A stretch of 49,789 bases of DNA from assembly GCA_016214285.1 (NCBI GenBank), contig JACROV010000001.1, forward strand, positions 1 through 49,789, in the 5' to 3' direction. A model generated the notes under the pieces. The model saw nothing but the letters and a program-made list of their open reading frames with translations, did no database searches and was not told the origin of the DNA. The stretch comes from Candidatus Omnitrophota bacterium. GTDB lineage: Bacteria; Omnitrophota; Gorgyraeia; Zapsychrales; Zapsychraceae. Positions within the stretch are counted from its first letter, which is position 1. The number at the start of each line of letters is the position of its first letter. Below are positions 1-7,149 of the stretch, piece by piece. The translations under genes and the position numbers were made by a program.

Positions 1-114
1 TTCCGCTCCCTGCAATTGCAAAAGCAAAACCCCGTTGAGGCCCTCTTAACCATGGCGAAAACCTCAATCAAGACCCGGGTCGCTTTAGAGGAACATTTCA
101 AACTGGCAGTTTAA
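1..114 (+). CDS. 3' end of an unidentified plus-strand gene (partial)
   Basis: An open frame enters from the window edge and stops at the TAA at 112-114. It encodes 37 residues ending in EEHFKLAV. It is the only plausible plus-strand protein gene in the left half of the window, and it runs toward gspK, so the two are convergent. The Gln/Lys-rich tail (QLQKQNPVEALL) is reminiscent of transposase C-termini, but I cannot assign a family from this fragment. A mobile-element gene beside the end of the T2SS operon would fit the repeat-rich setting. Function unknown. Confidence 0.4.
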   Translation, partial: FRSLQLQKQNPVEALLTMAKTSIKTRVALEEHFKLAV

Positions 115-140
115 TTGTCAAAGAACTAAAGTCTTACAAA

Positions 141-190
141 TTTTTGAATTTTCTATTTGTTTCGGATTTCGTGCTTCGAATTTCGAATTT
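141..190. repeat. Intergenic word repeat (TTTCGTGCTTCGAATTTCG family)
   Basis: AT-rich sequence made of TTTCGGATTTCG / GTGCTTCGAATTTCG words, lying just 3' of gspK. The same words recur at 29956-30085, 32285-32312 and 37677-37808, in the first and last case as the right arm of a long imperfect inverted repeat. Here only one arm is present. No gene is visible. Confidence 0.6.
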
Positions 191-1316
191 ATTCCCTTTG
201 CCATTGCAAGACTGATAAATCATTGCGGTACACCACCGCCTCGATGACGGTTTTGGCTCCCCTTACCTTTTCAGTTCCCTGGACACGGACGCGTAAATAA
301 TCCGAGGTGTACGTGCGGAATTGGGACATCGCCAGAAACAAATTTCTCTCCGTGGCGTTAAGAGACATCCCGTTGAGCTCAACGGCCCGATCGTCACGGG
401 TGAGCGCGCTGCCGTCTTCTCCTGCGCGATAACGTAAGATCTTATCAACGAGGGCGGCCGCATCGGATGGGGCCGCGCCGGAAAGCGCCTCGCTCATCGC
501 GCGCGCCAAAGCCGTCAGGACCGCCTCCGGCGCCGTGTCGAAATTCACCCGCAGGGTCCCCTGTTTCGGGAAAACGGTCACATAATCTTTGAGCGCGCTG
601 TAGATCTCCGGCGTCACGCCCCGCACCAAAAGCAATTCTTCCGCGGAATCAAACGGACGGTTTTTACATGGATAAGGTATTGCCAAAGTTTGATAATACT
701 CGTCTTCAGCGCCATAAGTGGTATCAGCGGGGGAATCGTCTTCATCTTTCCAGTCCAGGACCGCGCAGGCGATTGTTTTGGCCGTTTCGTCGTCAAAACC
801 CAAGACGTTAACCAACGCACTCAAGATGTTATAATTTTGAACGGTCAGGGCGTTAATATTGATCCTGCGTTCTTCATCCTGCAGTCCGTAATAAATTTTC
901 TTTCCATCCTGCCCGCCGGGGACGTATTGCACGTCAAAATACCCGTCACCGACGATGATATTTTTGAACGCCTCTTGCGGGGACTCTTCATCGCCCAAGC
1001 GGACACCACACTGGTAAAGTGTGTCCTGTTTCGCCGCGTCCGGATCCGAGGAATCCCTGCGGATACGGTCCAGCGCGTAAACGAACCCGGCCCAGGCGAT
1101 ATACTTCGACTTCAACTTGCCGACGGCATGCTTGACCAGTGAAAGCTCGACGTGCGTGTTGCGCCCCAAACTCACGGTCAAAACCGTCAGAATGACCAGG
1201 ACCCACAAGACACTAACTAATATTGTACCAGAACGCTTCCCTAAACACCCTTTTTTTCCTCTAAAAAAGCGTTCTGGTACAGAACATTTTGTCTTTAGTC
1301 TAGAAAATTCAAACAT
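189..1316 (-). CDS. gspK: Type II secretion minor pseudopilin GspK
   Basis: GspK-like minor pseudopilin that caps the T2SS pseudopilus with GspI and GspJ in the inner membrane/periplasm. The mature N-terminus follows a prepilin-type site (GKRSG then TILVSVLWVL), the hydrophobic segment that anchors and packs pseudopilins. Further on are GspK hallmarks: NINAL, then an acidic VLDWKDEDDSP loop, as in the Ca-binding/SAM-like domains of the family. About 375 residues, close to the family size. The basic leader before the cleavage site is unusually long (about 30 residues) and is encoded by one arm of a 15-bp hairpin (1224-1281). ATG at 1316 is used; TTG at 1322 is also possible. It is the last gene of gspEFGHIJK; gspD, L and M are not in the window. 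Confidence 0.88.
   Translation of the reverse strand: MFEFSRLKTKCSVPERFFRGKKGCLGKRSGTILVSVLWVLVILTVLTVSLGRNTHVELSLVKHAVGKLKSKYIAWAGFVYALDRIRRDSSDPDAAKQDTLYQCGVRLGDEESPQEAFKNIIVGDGYFDVQYVPGGQDGKKIYYGLQDEERRININALTVQNYNILSALVNVLGFDDETAKTIACAVLDWKDEDDSPADTTYGAEDEYYQTLAIPYPCKNRPFDSAEELLLVRGVTPEIYSALKDYVTVFPKQGTLRVNFDTAPEAVLTALARAMSEALSGAAPSDAAALVDKILRYRAGEDGSALTRDDRAVELNGMSLNATERNLFLAMSQFRTYTSDYLRVRVQGTEKVRGAKTVIEAVVYRNDLSVLQWQRE
1224..1281. repeat. Perfect 15-bp inverted repeat inside the gspK leader region
   Basis: The arms are TGTACCAGAACGCTT (1224-1238) and AAGCGTTCTGGTACA (1267-1281), with a 28-nt pyrimidine-rich loop. It lies in the translated N-terminal leader of gspK, and the left arm encodes the prepilin peptidase site. 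It could limit translation of gspK or be an in-frame insertion. Confidence 0.8.
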
Positions 1317-1331
1317 TTTCAATTATATTTT

Positions 1332-1411
1332 AGGGTTATGCCTTTGATGAACAGTGCAACAGGATTTCGTGCCCATCGTATGCTGGAAGTGGTAGTCAAG
1401 GGCATAACCCT
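1332..1411 (+). mobile_element. 80-bp MITE-like element, copy 1
   Basis: A short non-coding element whose ends are 16-bp inverted repeats with one mismatch (AGGGTTATGCCTTTGA ... TCAAGGGCATAACCCT). It is flanked by a perfect 10-bp duplication, ATTATATTTT, at 1322-1331 and 1412-1421. It is identical over all 80 bp to the copy at 8051-8130 (opposite strand). It sits exactly between gspJ and gspK; the gspJ stop codon lies in the right target duplication. There is no room for a transposase, so it must move in trans. Identical copies suggest recent movement. Confidence 0.9.
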
Positions 1412-1412
1412 A

Positions 1413-2201
1413 TTATATTTTTCCCGGTTTTCCCAAATTCCCCGGTTCCCCTGAACCCGGGTTCCCCAGGATCGCGGGTCCCAGGGAACCGTGCGGGATA
1501 AAGACGTCTTTACGCGTCGTGATCACGCGCGGGGCCGGCCCGGTGAGAAGAAAATCCATTTCGATACGCACCATCAAAGGGATATTGTTTTCCGTCCACG
1601 CTTCGCGCCACTCATAGACGTCGGCCGTCTTGTTGCCTTCACTGCCGGCCGTGCTCAACAGGTACCCGTAGGAAAATTTAAGGCTGTCTTCCCTGACATT
1701 GGCGGCGATGACTTCCGCCGCGTGGTTTTTTGCAATCACGCCGCTGACGTATTCAGGGAAATCCCACTCTTCGCGCACCAGATCGCCCAGCCTTACTTCT
1801 TGTTCGCGGTAATCGACGAGCGTGTCGACATTACGATCGTGCCGCGCGCCTACAACGACTTTGTGAACACTGCCCTCCTGCGGAGAATCCAGATAATAGC
1901 GGATGACTTTTAATCCTTTCCCGGTGGCCAAAAGGAAGGTGACGACGTCATTTTCTCCCGTAAAAGCGGTCTTCCCGGGGTAAGAGTTCGTGAAATCATA
2001 GGGAACCGCGTTCTCCAGATCGACGGACAGCAGATCCAGGGCCAGGCGCACCTGATGATAGGCCGCGGTCTCGCCCTCGGATCTCTGGTTAAGCCTCACG
2101 CCCGCCCAGAACGTCCCGTAAACGCATAAGGCGACCATAGAAAAAATACTTAAAGCCAGAAGAAGTTCGATAAGGGTAAAGGCTCGTCGTGAATGGCTCA
2201 T
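1413..2201 (-). CDS. gspJ: Type II secretion minor pseudopilin GspJ
   Basis: Minor pseudopilin of the T2SS pseudopilus tip. The N-terminus MSHSRRAFTLIELLLALSIF is a textbook class-III leader: a short basic stretch, prepilin peptidase site and Glu+5, followed by a hydrophobic helix. The ATG at 2201 overlaps the gspI stop by 4 nt (ATGA), which supports this start over the longer open frame. About 262 residues, slightly long for GspJ. The C-terminus is a Gly/Pro-rich tail (GNPGSGEPGNLGKPGKI) encoded by repeated GGGGAA/GGGAAC words, ending in the target duplication of the 80-bp element. That tail looks like added low-complexity sequence rather than family core. Confidence 0.87.
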   Translation of the reverse strand: MSHSRRAFTLIELLLALSIFSMVALCVYGTFWAGVRLNQRSEGETAAYHQVRLALDLLSVDLENAVPYDFTNSYPGKTAFTGENDVVTFLLATGKGLKVIRYYLDSPQEGSVHKVVVGARHDRNVDTLVDYREQEVRLGDLVREEWDFPEYVSGVIAKNHAAEVIAANVREDSLKFSYGYLLSTAGSEGNKTADVYEWREAWTENNIPLMVRIEMDFLLTGPAPRVITTRKDVFIPHGSLGPAILGNPGSGEPGNLGKPGKI

Positions 2202-2596
2202 GGTAAAGCGGCAAAAAGAAAAGTTGTCAGACCGATTGCGTTGTCTTTCTTGCCGGAACGCCACGCGACCGTCGCGTCCACCTGATTGATCCCTTTACCG
2301 GCCGCGTCATCCAATGACGCTGTCTGCAGAGAATATCGATACGTGGTCAAGGAATCGCCGGCCCTGGTCAATTCTTTTGCCTCCCTCAATCCTGTCTGGA
2401 TGGCCCCTTTGCGCAACAGTTCACACATCTGGTTGTCCAATAAAATGAGCGCCGTCGTATATCCGGCCCCGTACTGGATGGCCCGCAGGCTCGCGGTCAT
2501 CGACTGGATCATCAGCGTCAGGGCGGTTGAAAGGATCACAACGGAAAGCAAGACTTCGATTAATAATGAGCCTGATTTACTAAAATTTATCTTCAT
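2198..2596 (-). CDS. gspI: Type II secretion minor pseudopilin GspI
   Basis: Small minor pseudopilin (132 residues, typical for GspI) that nucleates the pseudopilus tip with GspJ and GspK. The leader MKINFSKSGSLLIEVLLSV carries the prepilin peptidase site (KSG then SLLIE, Glu+5 present) and a 20-residue hydrophobic helix. The motif LLDNQMCELLRKG corresponds to the GspI pattern of a conserved helix with Glu after the N-terminal helix. Its stop overlaps the gspJ start, so the two are probably translationally coupled. Confidence 0.87.
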   Translation of the reverse strand: MKINFSKSGSLLIEVLLSVVILSTALTLMIQSMTASLRAIQYGAGYTTALILLDNQMCELLRKGAIQTGLREAKELTRAGDSLTTYRYSLQTASLDDAAGKGINQVDATVAWRSGKKDNAIGLTTFLFAALP

Positions 2597-2607
2597 CAGT
2601 TTTAAAT

Positions 2608-2757
2608 TCCTCCCAGCGGGAGCCTAACGGCAAGATACAAGGTACAAAAAAATCCAAATTCCAATAACCAAATGCCAATGACTTCATTTATTGATTGAAA
2701 ATTAACTTTTGGATATTCTTTGGTTATTGTATCTTGTTTCTTGGTTATTCAAAGTCG
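2608..2757. repeat. Intergenic palindromic unit plus CAAGATACAA/CCAAATACC-type word repeats
   Basis: The gap between gspI and gspH begins with one copy of the short palindromic unit (TCCTCCCAGCGGGAGCC, 2608-2624). It continues with AT-rich words (GATACAAGGTAC, AATAACCAAATGCC, then the inverse TTTGGTTATTGTATC) that form an imperfect inverted repeat. The same words recur at 11757-11908. No gene is visible. Confidence 0.7.
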
Positions 2758-2758
2758 C

Positions 2759-3346
2759 CTAGTTATTAAGCACTGATACCTGTCCTCGCTGTTTTTGGGT
2801 GGAAATAAAAACGCAATCTTCCCCGCGGCAAAGGCTAATGCGCCGCTTGTCGATCGTTCCGTCGGGATAAAAGAACAAAGAGGGATCGCCGTCCTCAAAG
2901 GACAGCCGGACATCGCGGGGAAGACTTGTGCTCTGGCCAAACCGGCCGGTGAGCCTTTCGAAGGCGTCTTGCGCGGCGTCATCCCCGGATTGTTCCTCCC
3001 CGCGGGGAGCCTTTGGCCGAAGGCCGGGAGGCTCCCTCCCCGCGGCCAGAGGCTCCCCGAGGGGAGGGAGCCTTTGGCTACGGGAGGAACCTGCCGGCCG
3101 GGTCAACCAGTATTGCGTGAACAGCGGATCGAATTCCAAACGCGCGCGCGTATTTTTCGTGACAGCGTAACTTTGAGCGTAACGCATACGGTAAGCGAGA
3201 TCGTCGGCCGCCTTGCGCAGTTCAATCCCGGCGTACGTCCGGCTGAAATTCGAGACCGCCAACACGGCGACCACGGCCATGATCACGACGACCAGCAGGA
3301 TTTCAATAAGGGTGAAGCCCCGATCCCTTTTATCTGCCTGGTTCAT
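2759..3346 (-). CDS. gspH: Type II secretion pseudopilin GspH/FimT, with in-frame palindromic insertion
   Basis: GspH-type minor pseudopilin linking the tip to the major GspG filament. The N-terminus MNQADKRDRGFTLIEILLVV has the leader, cleavage site and Glu+5. The ATG at 3346 was chosen because the longer open frame would put more than 40 residues before the leader. Around residues 80-120 a Pro/Gly/Arg-rich stretch (TRPAGSSRSQRLPPLGEPL, then further REPP/PKAPRGEE) interrupts the beta-domain. It is encoded exactly by the composite palindromic repeat at 2993-3102, and the frame is kept. Sequence on both sides remains GspH-like (FTQYWLT; later LSFEDGDPSLFFYPDG). Whether the insert is tolerated structurally is unknown. 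Confidence 0.82.
   Translation of the reverse strand: MNQADKRDRGFTLIEILLVVVIMAVVAVLAVSNFSRTYAGIELRKAADDLAYRMRYAQSYAVTKNTRARLEFDPLFTQYWLTRPAGSSRSQRLPPLGEPLAAGREPPGLRPKAPRGEEQSGDDAAQDAFERLTGRFGQSTSLPRDVRLSFEDGDPSLFFYPDGTIDKRRISLCRGEDCVFISTQKQRGQVSVLNN
2993..3102. repeat. Composite palindromic GGGAGCC element inside gspH
   Basis: About 110 bp composed of several nested inverted units: TTCCTCCCCGCGGGGAGCC, GGCCGAAGGCC, GAGGCTCCCTCCCCGCGG, CTCCCCGAGGGGAGGGAGCC. It is related to the elements at 10849-10930 and 14443-14511. It is translated in frame as part of GspH. Much more GC-rich than the surrounding gene. Confidence 0.85.
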
Positions 3347-3369
3347 AGCAGGAAATGCGGGGGCGGAAT

Positions 3370-3393
3370 CCCGCTGCCACGTCAGCGGGATGA
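3370..3393. promoter_or_regulatory. Hairpin between gspG and gspH
   Basis: The inverted repeat TCCCGCTG/CAGCGGGA with a short loop lies in the 73-nt gap between the gspG stop (3420) and the gspH start (3346). There is no T-run, so an RNA-processing or stability role downstream of the major pseudopilin gene is more likely than termination. Inference only. Confidence 0.5.
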
Positions 3394-3419
3394 AGCCACC
3401 GGTTCGACTCCCCATCTTC

Positions 3420-3860
3420 TTAATGGCTGAGATCATGGGGCCAGTTGACGATATCATCCTGGCTTTCGACGCCATCCGGTCCGTAAGAGGACAGATCGAA
3501 TTCTTCCGTATTATTGATGCCCGGCGCCGTATATTTGTATTCCCGGCCCCAGGGATCTACCGGGATCCTTTTTTTCTTAAGATAAGGCCCGTGCCAGTTG
3601 GTGGGCACCGGCGAAGAGGAAGGTTTTACGAGAAGGGCCTTGAGCCCCTGCTCGGTGGTGGGGTATTGCCCGTTATCCAGTTCGTAAAGATCCAGCGCCG
3701 TGCCCAAATTCGCGTCGATATCCGCGTGGGCGGCCGCGACGCGCGCCTGTTCGCTGCGGCCAGCCATATTGGGGATGACCATCGCGGCCAGGATCCCGAT
3801 GATGATGACGACGAGCATGATCTCGATCAAGGTGAAGGCTGTTTTATTCTCAGAAAACAT
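3420..3860 (-). CDS. gspG: Type II secretion major pseudopilin GspG
   Basis: Major subunit of the T2SS pseudopilus. The leader MFSENKTAFTLIEIMLVVII has the cleavage site and Glu+5. The signature DIDANLGTALDLYELDNGQYPTTEQGL is the GspG helix/loop region, and the C-terminal block DPWGREYKYTAPG ... DLSSYGPDGVE contains the calcium-binding loop typical of GspG. It is 146 residues, the normal family length. A good SD (AGGAGG, minus strand, about 3869-3874) precedes the ATG. It is followed by a hairpin and gspH, and preceded by three hairpins separating it from gspF. Confidence 0.95.
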   Translation of the reverse strand: MFSENKTAFTLIEIMLVVIIIGILAAMVIPNMAGRSEQARVAAAHADIDANLGTALDLYELDNGQYPTTEQGLKALLVKPSSSPVPTNWHGPYLKKKRIPVDPWGREYKYTAPGINNTEEFDLSSYGPDGVESQDDIVNWPHDLSH

Positions 3861-3880
3861 CTGCTGTCCTCCTCCAATGA

Positions 3881-4004
3881 GTACACAATTTACGGAACGT
3901 AGTGAACGTAAATTGTTTGTACGAATTGGACCCTTGACAATTTGACCAAATTGTCAAGGGTAAATTCCGGCAGCAACTTATGTTCACTTTGTTCCATAAG
4001 TTGC
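3881..4004. promoter_or_regulatory. Three consecutive hairpins between gspF and gspG
   Basis: Three independent perfect inverted repeats fill the gspF-gspG gap: ACAATTTACG/CGTAAATTGT (3885-3916), CCCTTGACAATTT/AAATTGTCAAGGG (3931-3960, 4-nt loop) and GCAACTTATG/CATAAGTTGC (3973-4004). They share no sequence with each other. They sit directly upstream of the major pseudopilin gene, which usually needs much more product than gspF. They could set differential expression by mRNA stabilisation or processing (inference). Confidence 0.8.
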
Positions 4005-4012
4005 GCCGTCAT

Positions 4013-5269
4013 TTATTGTATCAACAAATTCATCCTGAATATCGGCAATAACATCGCGATGACCGCGAACCCCACCAAAGACACAATGACCATCAGGACA
4101 GCCGGCCCCAAAAGCGACATGAGCACCTTCACCGTCTGGTCGGTTTGGCGCTCCAGAGTCTCGGCGATCTTGTACAAACCTTTTTCCAGCCGCCCGGATT
4201 CTTCCCCGACATCGACCATATCGATGACCATCTCGGGGAAAAAGGGACATTGGCCCAGGGCCGATTTCAGCGCCTGGCCTTCCGTGACGGCCTTGGAAAC
4301 CTTTTTGATCCCGTCGCGCATGATCAGATTGTCGATCGTCGGATGAATGGCGTTGAGAGCGGTGGTCAAGGGCACGCCGCTTTCAAGCAACGTTCCCAAT
4401 GTCCGCGCGAAACGGCCGATCTCCGCATCCCTGATAAATTCGCCCCAAAACGGTATCTTCAGCAGAGATCCATCGAGCCAGAGCCTTCCCTGGACGGAAC
4501 ACGTCCACTGGTCCCAATAAATTTTTATGATAACAAAAATACCGATAAGAAGCCACCAATACCGGGCAAAAAATCCGCTAAGATGCATCAAAACGAGTGT
4601 CGGGAGCGGCAACGCCTGGTCGAGGTCTTCGAACATCACCGACAATCTCGGGATGACGAACGTCAGCAGCACAAAAACCGTGAGGATCCCCACCCCGAGA
4701 ACAAAAGCCGGATAGGCCAGGCTCGATCTGATCTTGCCGCGGGTTTCATATTCTTTTTCGAGATGGTCCGCCAGCCGCCGCAGGACTTTGTCGAGCTGTC
4801 CCCCCACTTCCCCTGTCTTGACCATATTGACGTAATGCGCGGGAAAGACCGCCGGATATTGGGCCATGGCCCCGGAAAGCGAGCCGCCGTTCTGCACGAA
4901 CAAATGCATCTGTTCGATGATACTTTTGAAATACGGCTGGCGCGTCTGACGGGAAGCGATCTGGATGACCCGCAAGAGAGGAACGGAAGCCTCGACCAGA
5001 TCAGATAGCTGCCGGGTAAAAAAGACAATGTCTCGCGCGGAGACGGACCTGGATGCGGAGAAGGGGAAATGAAAATTCTTCAAAACGGCATGCGCGGATT
5101 TACTTTGCGCGCGTGCGGGGATCGGTCTCTGCGCGGCGGGGACAACGTCCAGAGGCGTTAACCCCATCGCGACGATCTCACGGATGGCGCCGCTTTTGGT
5201 CTGCTCCTCGATAAAACCGTCGACGATCTTCGTCGGCCCGCTCTTGGCTTTATAAAAAAATTTCGTCAT
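4013..5269 (-). CDS. gspF: Type II secretion inner-membrane platform protein GspF
   Basis: Polytopic inner-membrane platform protein that couples the GspE ATPase to pseudopilus assembly. 418 residues, usual for GspF/PilC. Two T2SSF domains are visible: the first with SARDIVFFTRQLSDLVEAS and later VNMVKTGEVGGQLDKVL; the second with GRFARTLGTLLESGVPL and IDMVDVGEESGRLEKGL, the classic GE(E)xG repeats. Three membrane segments lie near residues 170-195, 222-240 and 385-412. The N-terminus (MTKFFYKAKSGPTKIVDG) matches the short domain that contacts GspE. It starts 6 nt after the gspE stop, consistent with one operon. Confidence 0.94.
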   Translation of the reverse strand: MTKFFYKAKSGPTKIVDGFIEEQTKSGAIREIVAMGLTPLDVVPAAQRPIPARAQSKSAHAVLKNFHFPFSASRSVSARDIVFFTRQLSDLVEASVPLLRVIQIASRQTRQPYFKSIIEQMHLFVQNGGSLSGAMAQYPAVFPAHYVNMVKTGEVGGQLDKVLRRLADHLEKEYETRGKIRSSLAYPAFVLGVGILTVFVLLTFVIPRLSVMFEDLDQALPLPTLVLMHLSGFFARYWWLLIGIFVIIKIYWDQWTCSVQGRLWLDGSLLKIPFWGEFIRDAEIGRFARTLGTLLESGVPLTTALNAIHPTIDNLIMRDGIKKVSKAVTEGQALKSALGQCPFFPEMVIDMVDVGEESGRLEKGLYKIAETLERQTDQTVKVLMSLLGPAVLMVIVSLVGFAVIAMLLPIFRMNLLIQ

Positions 5270-5275
5270 TCTCGC

Positions 5276-6967
5276 TTATTCTTCCTTCGTTACCCGGATG
5301 ACTTCCTGCGGTGTCGTGAGCCCGCTTTTGACCTTCTCCCAGCCCGCCTGGCGCAAAGTCCTCATACCGAGCTCGACGGCCTTCTTCTTGATCTGGCTGG
5401 CGGCCGCGCGCTCCATGATCAACTGACGGATCTCTTCTGTGCAGACGAGAAATTCATAAATAGCCTGGCGGCCGCTGTAGCCCGTAAACCCGCAGGCCTC
5501 GCAGCCTTTACTTTCATAAATGACCATACTGGAATCGATCTTGACCTCCCCGGAGAATTCGCGCGTCATTTCTTCGGATATTTTGACGGACTGGCGGCAC
5601 TTCGGGCAAACGACGCGCACCAATCTTTGGGCGATGAAACATTCCACCGTGCTGGTGATCAGATACGATTCAACGCCCATATCGAGCAACCGGGCCACCC
5701 CGCTGGCCGCGTCGTTAGTATGAAGCGTCGAGAAGATAAGATGCCCGGTCAAGGCCACCTGGATGGCGATCTCGGCGGTTTCCATGTCGCGCACCTCGCC
5801 GACCATCATCACATCGGGGTCATGGCGCAGCATCGAACGCAGGCCGCTGGCGAAGGTAAGCCCCACGGCCGGGTGGATCTGGATCTGCGTGATGCCTTTG
5901 AGCTGATATTCAATAGGGTCTTCGATGGTGATGATCTTTCTTTTACCCGTGTTGATCTGCGAAAGGCAGGAATAGAGGGTCGTTGTTTTGCCGCTTCCCG
6001 TCGGGCCGGTGAGAAAGATGATCCCGTGGGGTTTCTTGAGCAGGCTTTGGAGGATTTCCCGTTCATGCCTGGCAAGTCCCAATTCTTCGAGGCCAAAAAG
6101 CCGGGCGGAATTCAAAATTCTTAAGACAACGCTCTCCCCATAAGGCGTGGGCAGAAATGAAACGCGCAAATCGATGTCCGTATCCCCCACGCGGACTTTA
6201 AACCGCCCGTCCTGCGGGACGCGCTTCTCGGCGATGTTGAGGTTCGACAAGACCTTTATGCGCGAGATGATGGCGTCCTGGAAATGTTTGATGTTTTTGG
6301 GGACCCGCGCGTCATACAGGACGCCGTCGACGCGGTAACGGACCTGAAGCTCGTCCTCGAACGGCTCGATGTGGATGTCGGTGGCCCGGTCCTTGTAAGC
6401 CTCCAGGAGGATCTGGTTCAGAAATTTGCTGATGGAAGCTTCCGAATCGATCTCCTCGATGTTGGAAACCTCCTGACGCGCGGCGGCCGGCTGCGCGGCC
6501 GAGGTGCCCATCATCTGCTCGATGGTCTCGGCCCCCACGCCGTAATAGCGGCGGATGGCCTCCAGGATATCTTTTTCGCTGGCCAGGACAAGGTCCAGCC
6601 TGGCGTTGACGATCAACCCGATCTCATCGGCCACATGCACGTCCGAAGGCTGAACCGTGGCAATGGTCAGTGTATCCACTTCGAATTTGACCGGCATAAT
6701 CTTGTAATGGCTGGCGAATTTGGGAGGGATCTTCTGGATCACTTCCGAAGGGATTTCCATGTCTTTCAAGCGGACAAAATCGATGCCCATCTGACCGGCA
6801 ATGGTGGGTAAAAATACCGTTTCTTCGTCGATAAACCCCGATTCCAAAAGGATCGCGCCCAGGAGACCCCCCGTTTCCTTCTGTCTTTTGAGGGCGATGT
6901 CGAGCTGTTCGGGCGTGATGACCCCTTTTTCGATGAGCAATTTTCCAAGCGGAAATTTGAACTTCAT
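5276..6967 (-). CDS. gspE: Type II secretion ATPase GspE
   Basis: Cytoplasmic hexameric ATPase driving pseudopilus assembly. Domain order: N-terminal T2SSE_N (LGKLLIEKGVITPEQLDIAL), N2 region with RATDIHIEP, then the RecA-like domain with Walker A GPTGSGKTTT, an Asp box, Walker B DPDVMMVGEVRD and His-box TGHLIFSTLHTND. A tetracysteine zinc motif (CPKCRQS ... CEACGFTGYSGR) near the C-terminus is typical of GspE. About 563 residues from the ATG at 6967. An upstream in-frame ATG (6997) and TTG (7009) would lengthen it, and no convincing SD decides. First gene of gspEFGHIJK. Confidence 0.94.
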   Translation of the reverse strand: MKFKFPLGKLLIEKGVITPEQLDIALKRQKETGGLLGAILLESGFIDEETVFLPTIAGQMGIDFVRLKDMEIPSEVIQKIPPKFASHYKIMPVKFEVDTLTIATVQPSDVHVADEIGLIVNARLDLVLASEKDILEAIRRYYGVGAETIEQMMGTSAAQPAAARQEVSNIEEIDSEASISKFLNQILLEAYKDRATDIHIEPFEDELQVRYRVDGVLYDARVPKNIKHFQDAIISRIKVLSNLNIAEKRVPQDGRFKVRVGDTDIDLRVSFLPTPYGESVVLRILNSARLFGLEELGLARHEREILQSLLKKPHGIIFLTGPTGSGKTTTLYSCLSQINTGKRKIITIEDPIEYQLKGITQIQIHPAVGLTFASGLRSMLRHDPDVMMVGEVRDMETAEIAIQVALTGHLIFSTLHTNDAASGVARLLDMGVESYLITSTVECFIAQRLVRVVCPKCRQSVKISEEMTREFSGEVKIDSSMVIYESKGCEACGFTGYSGRQAIYEFLVCTEEIRQLIMERAAASQIKKKAVELGMRTLRQAGWEKVKSGLTTPQEVIRVTKEE

Positions 6968-7080
6968 CTCCATGTTTAAAGTTTTAACATTAAACATCTC
7001 CACTGTCAACCCGTTCGTCGAAAAAAATGTATTTTTTTGACAGATGAAATGAGCTAACGGCGACTGGGAGGCACCGACAG

Positions 7081-7125
7081 AAAAGCGGGAAACAATCCCT
7101 TAAAATCCGGATGTTCCCCGCTTTT
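7081..7125 (-). terminator. Hairpin terminator after the gap 3' remnant
   Basis: On the minus strand AAAAGCGGGGAAC pairs with GTTTCCCGCTTTT across a 19-nt loop, followed by a short T-rich tail. It lies 25 nt after the stop codon of the gap-like remnant (7150), as expected for the original terminator of a gap transcription unit, and separates it from gspE. Confidence 0.6.
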
Positions 7126-7149
7126 GAGGTAAAATTTACGCCTTCGAAG

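Noticed and set aside
690-1142. Plus-strand open frame antisense to gspK
   Set aside because: It lies wholly opposite a strong T2SS gene, has no family features and is typical of the long antisense frames throughout this GC-balanced DNA.
3395-3417. GGTTCGACTCC, resembling a tRNA T-loop
   Set aside because: No acceptor, D- or anticodon arms could be built around it; it lies in the gspG-gspH gap and is too short to be a tRNA remnant with any confidence.
2795-3430. Long plus-strand frame opposite gspH
   Set aside because: Its length is created mainly by the stop-poor palindromic repeat; no recognisable protein motifs.
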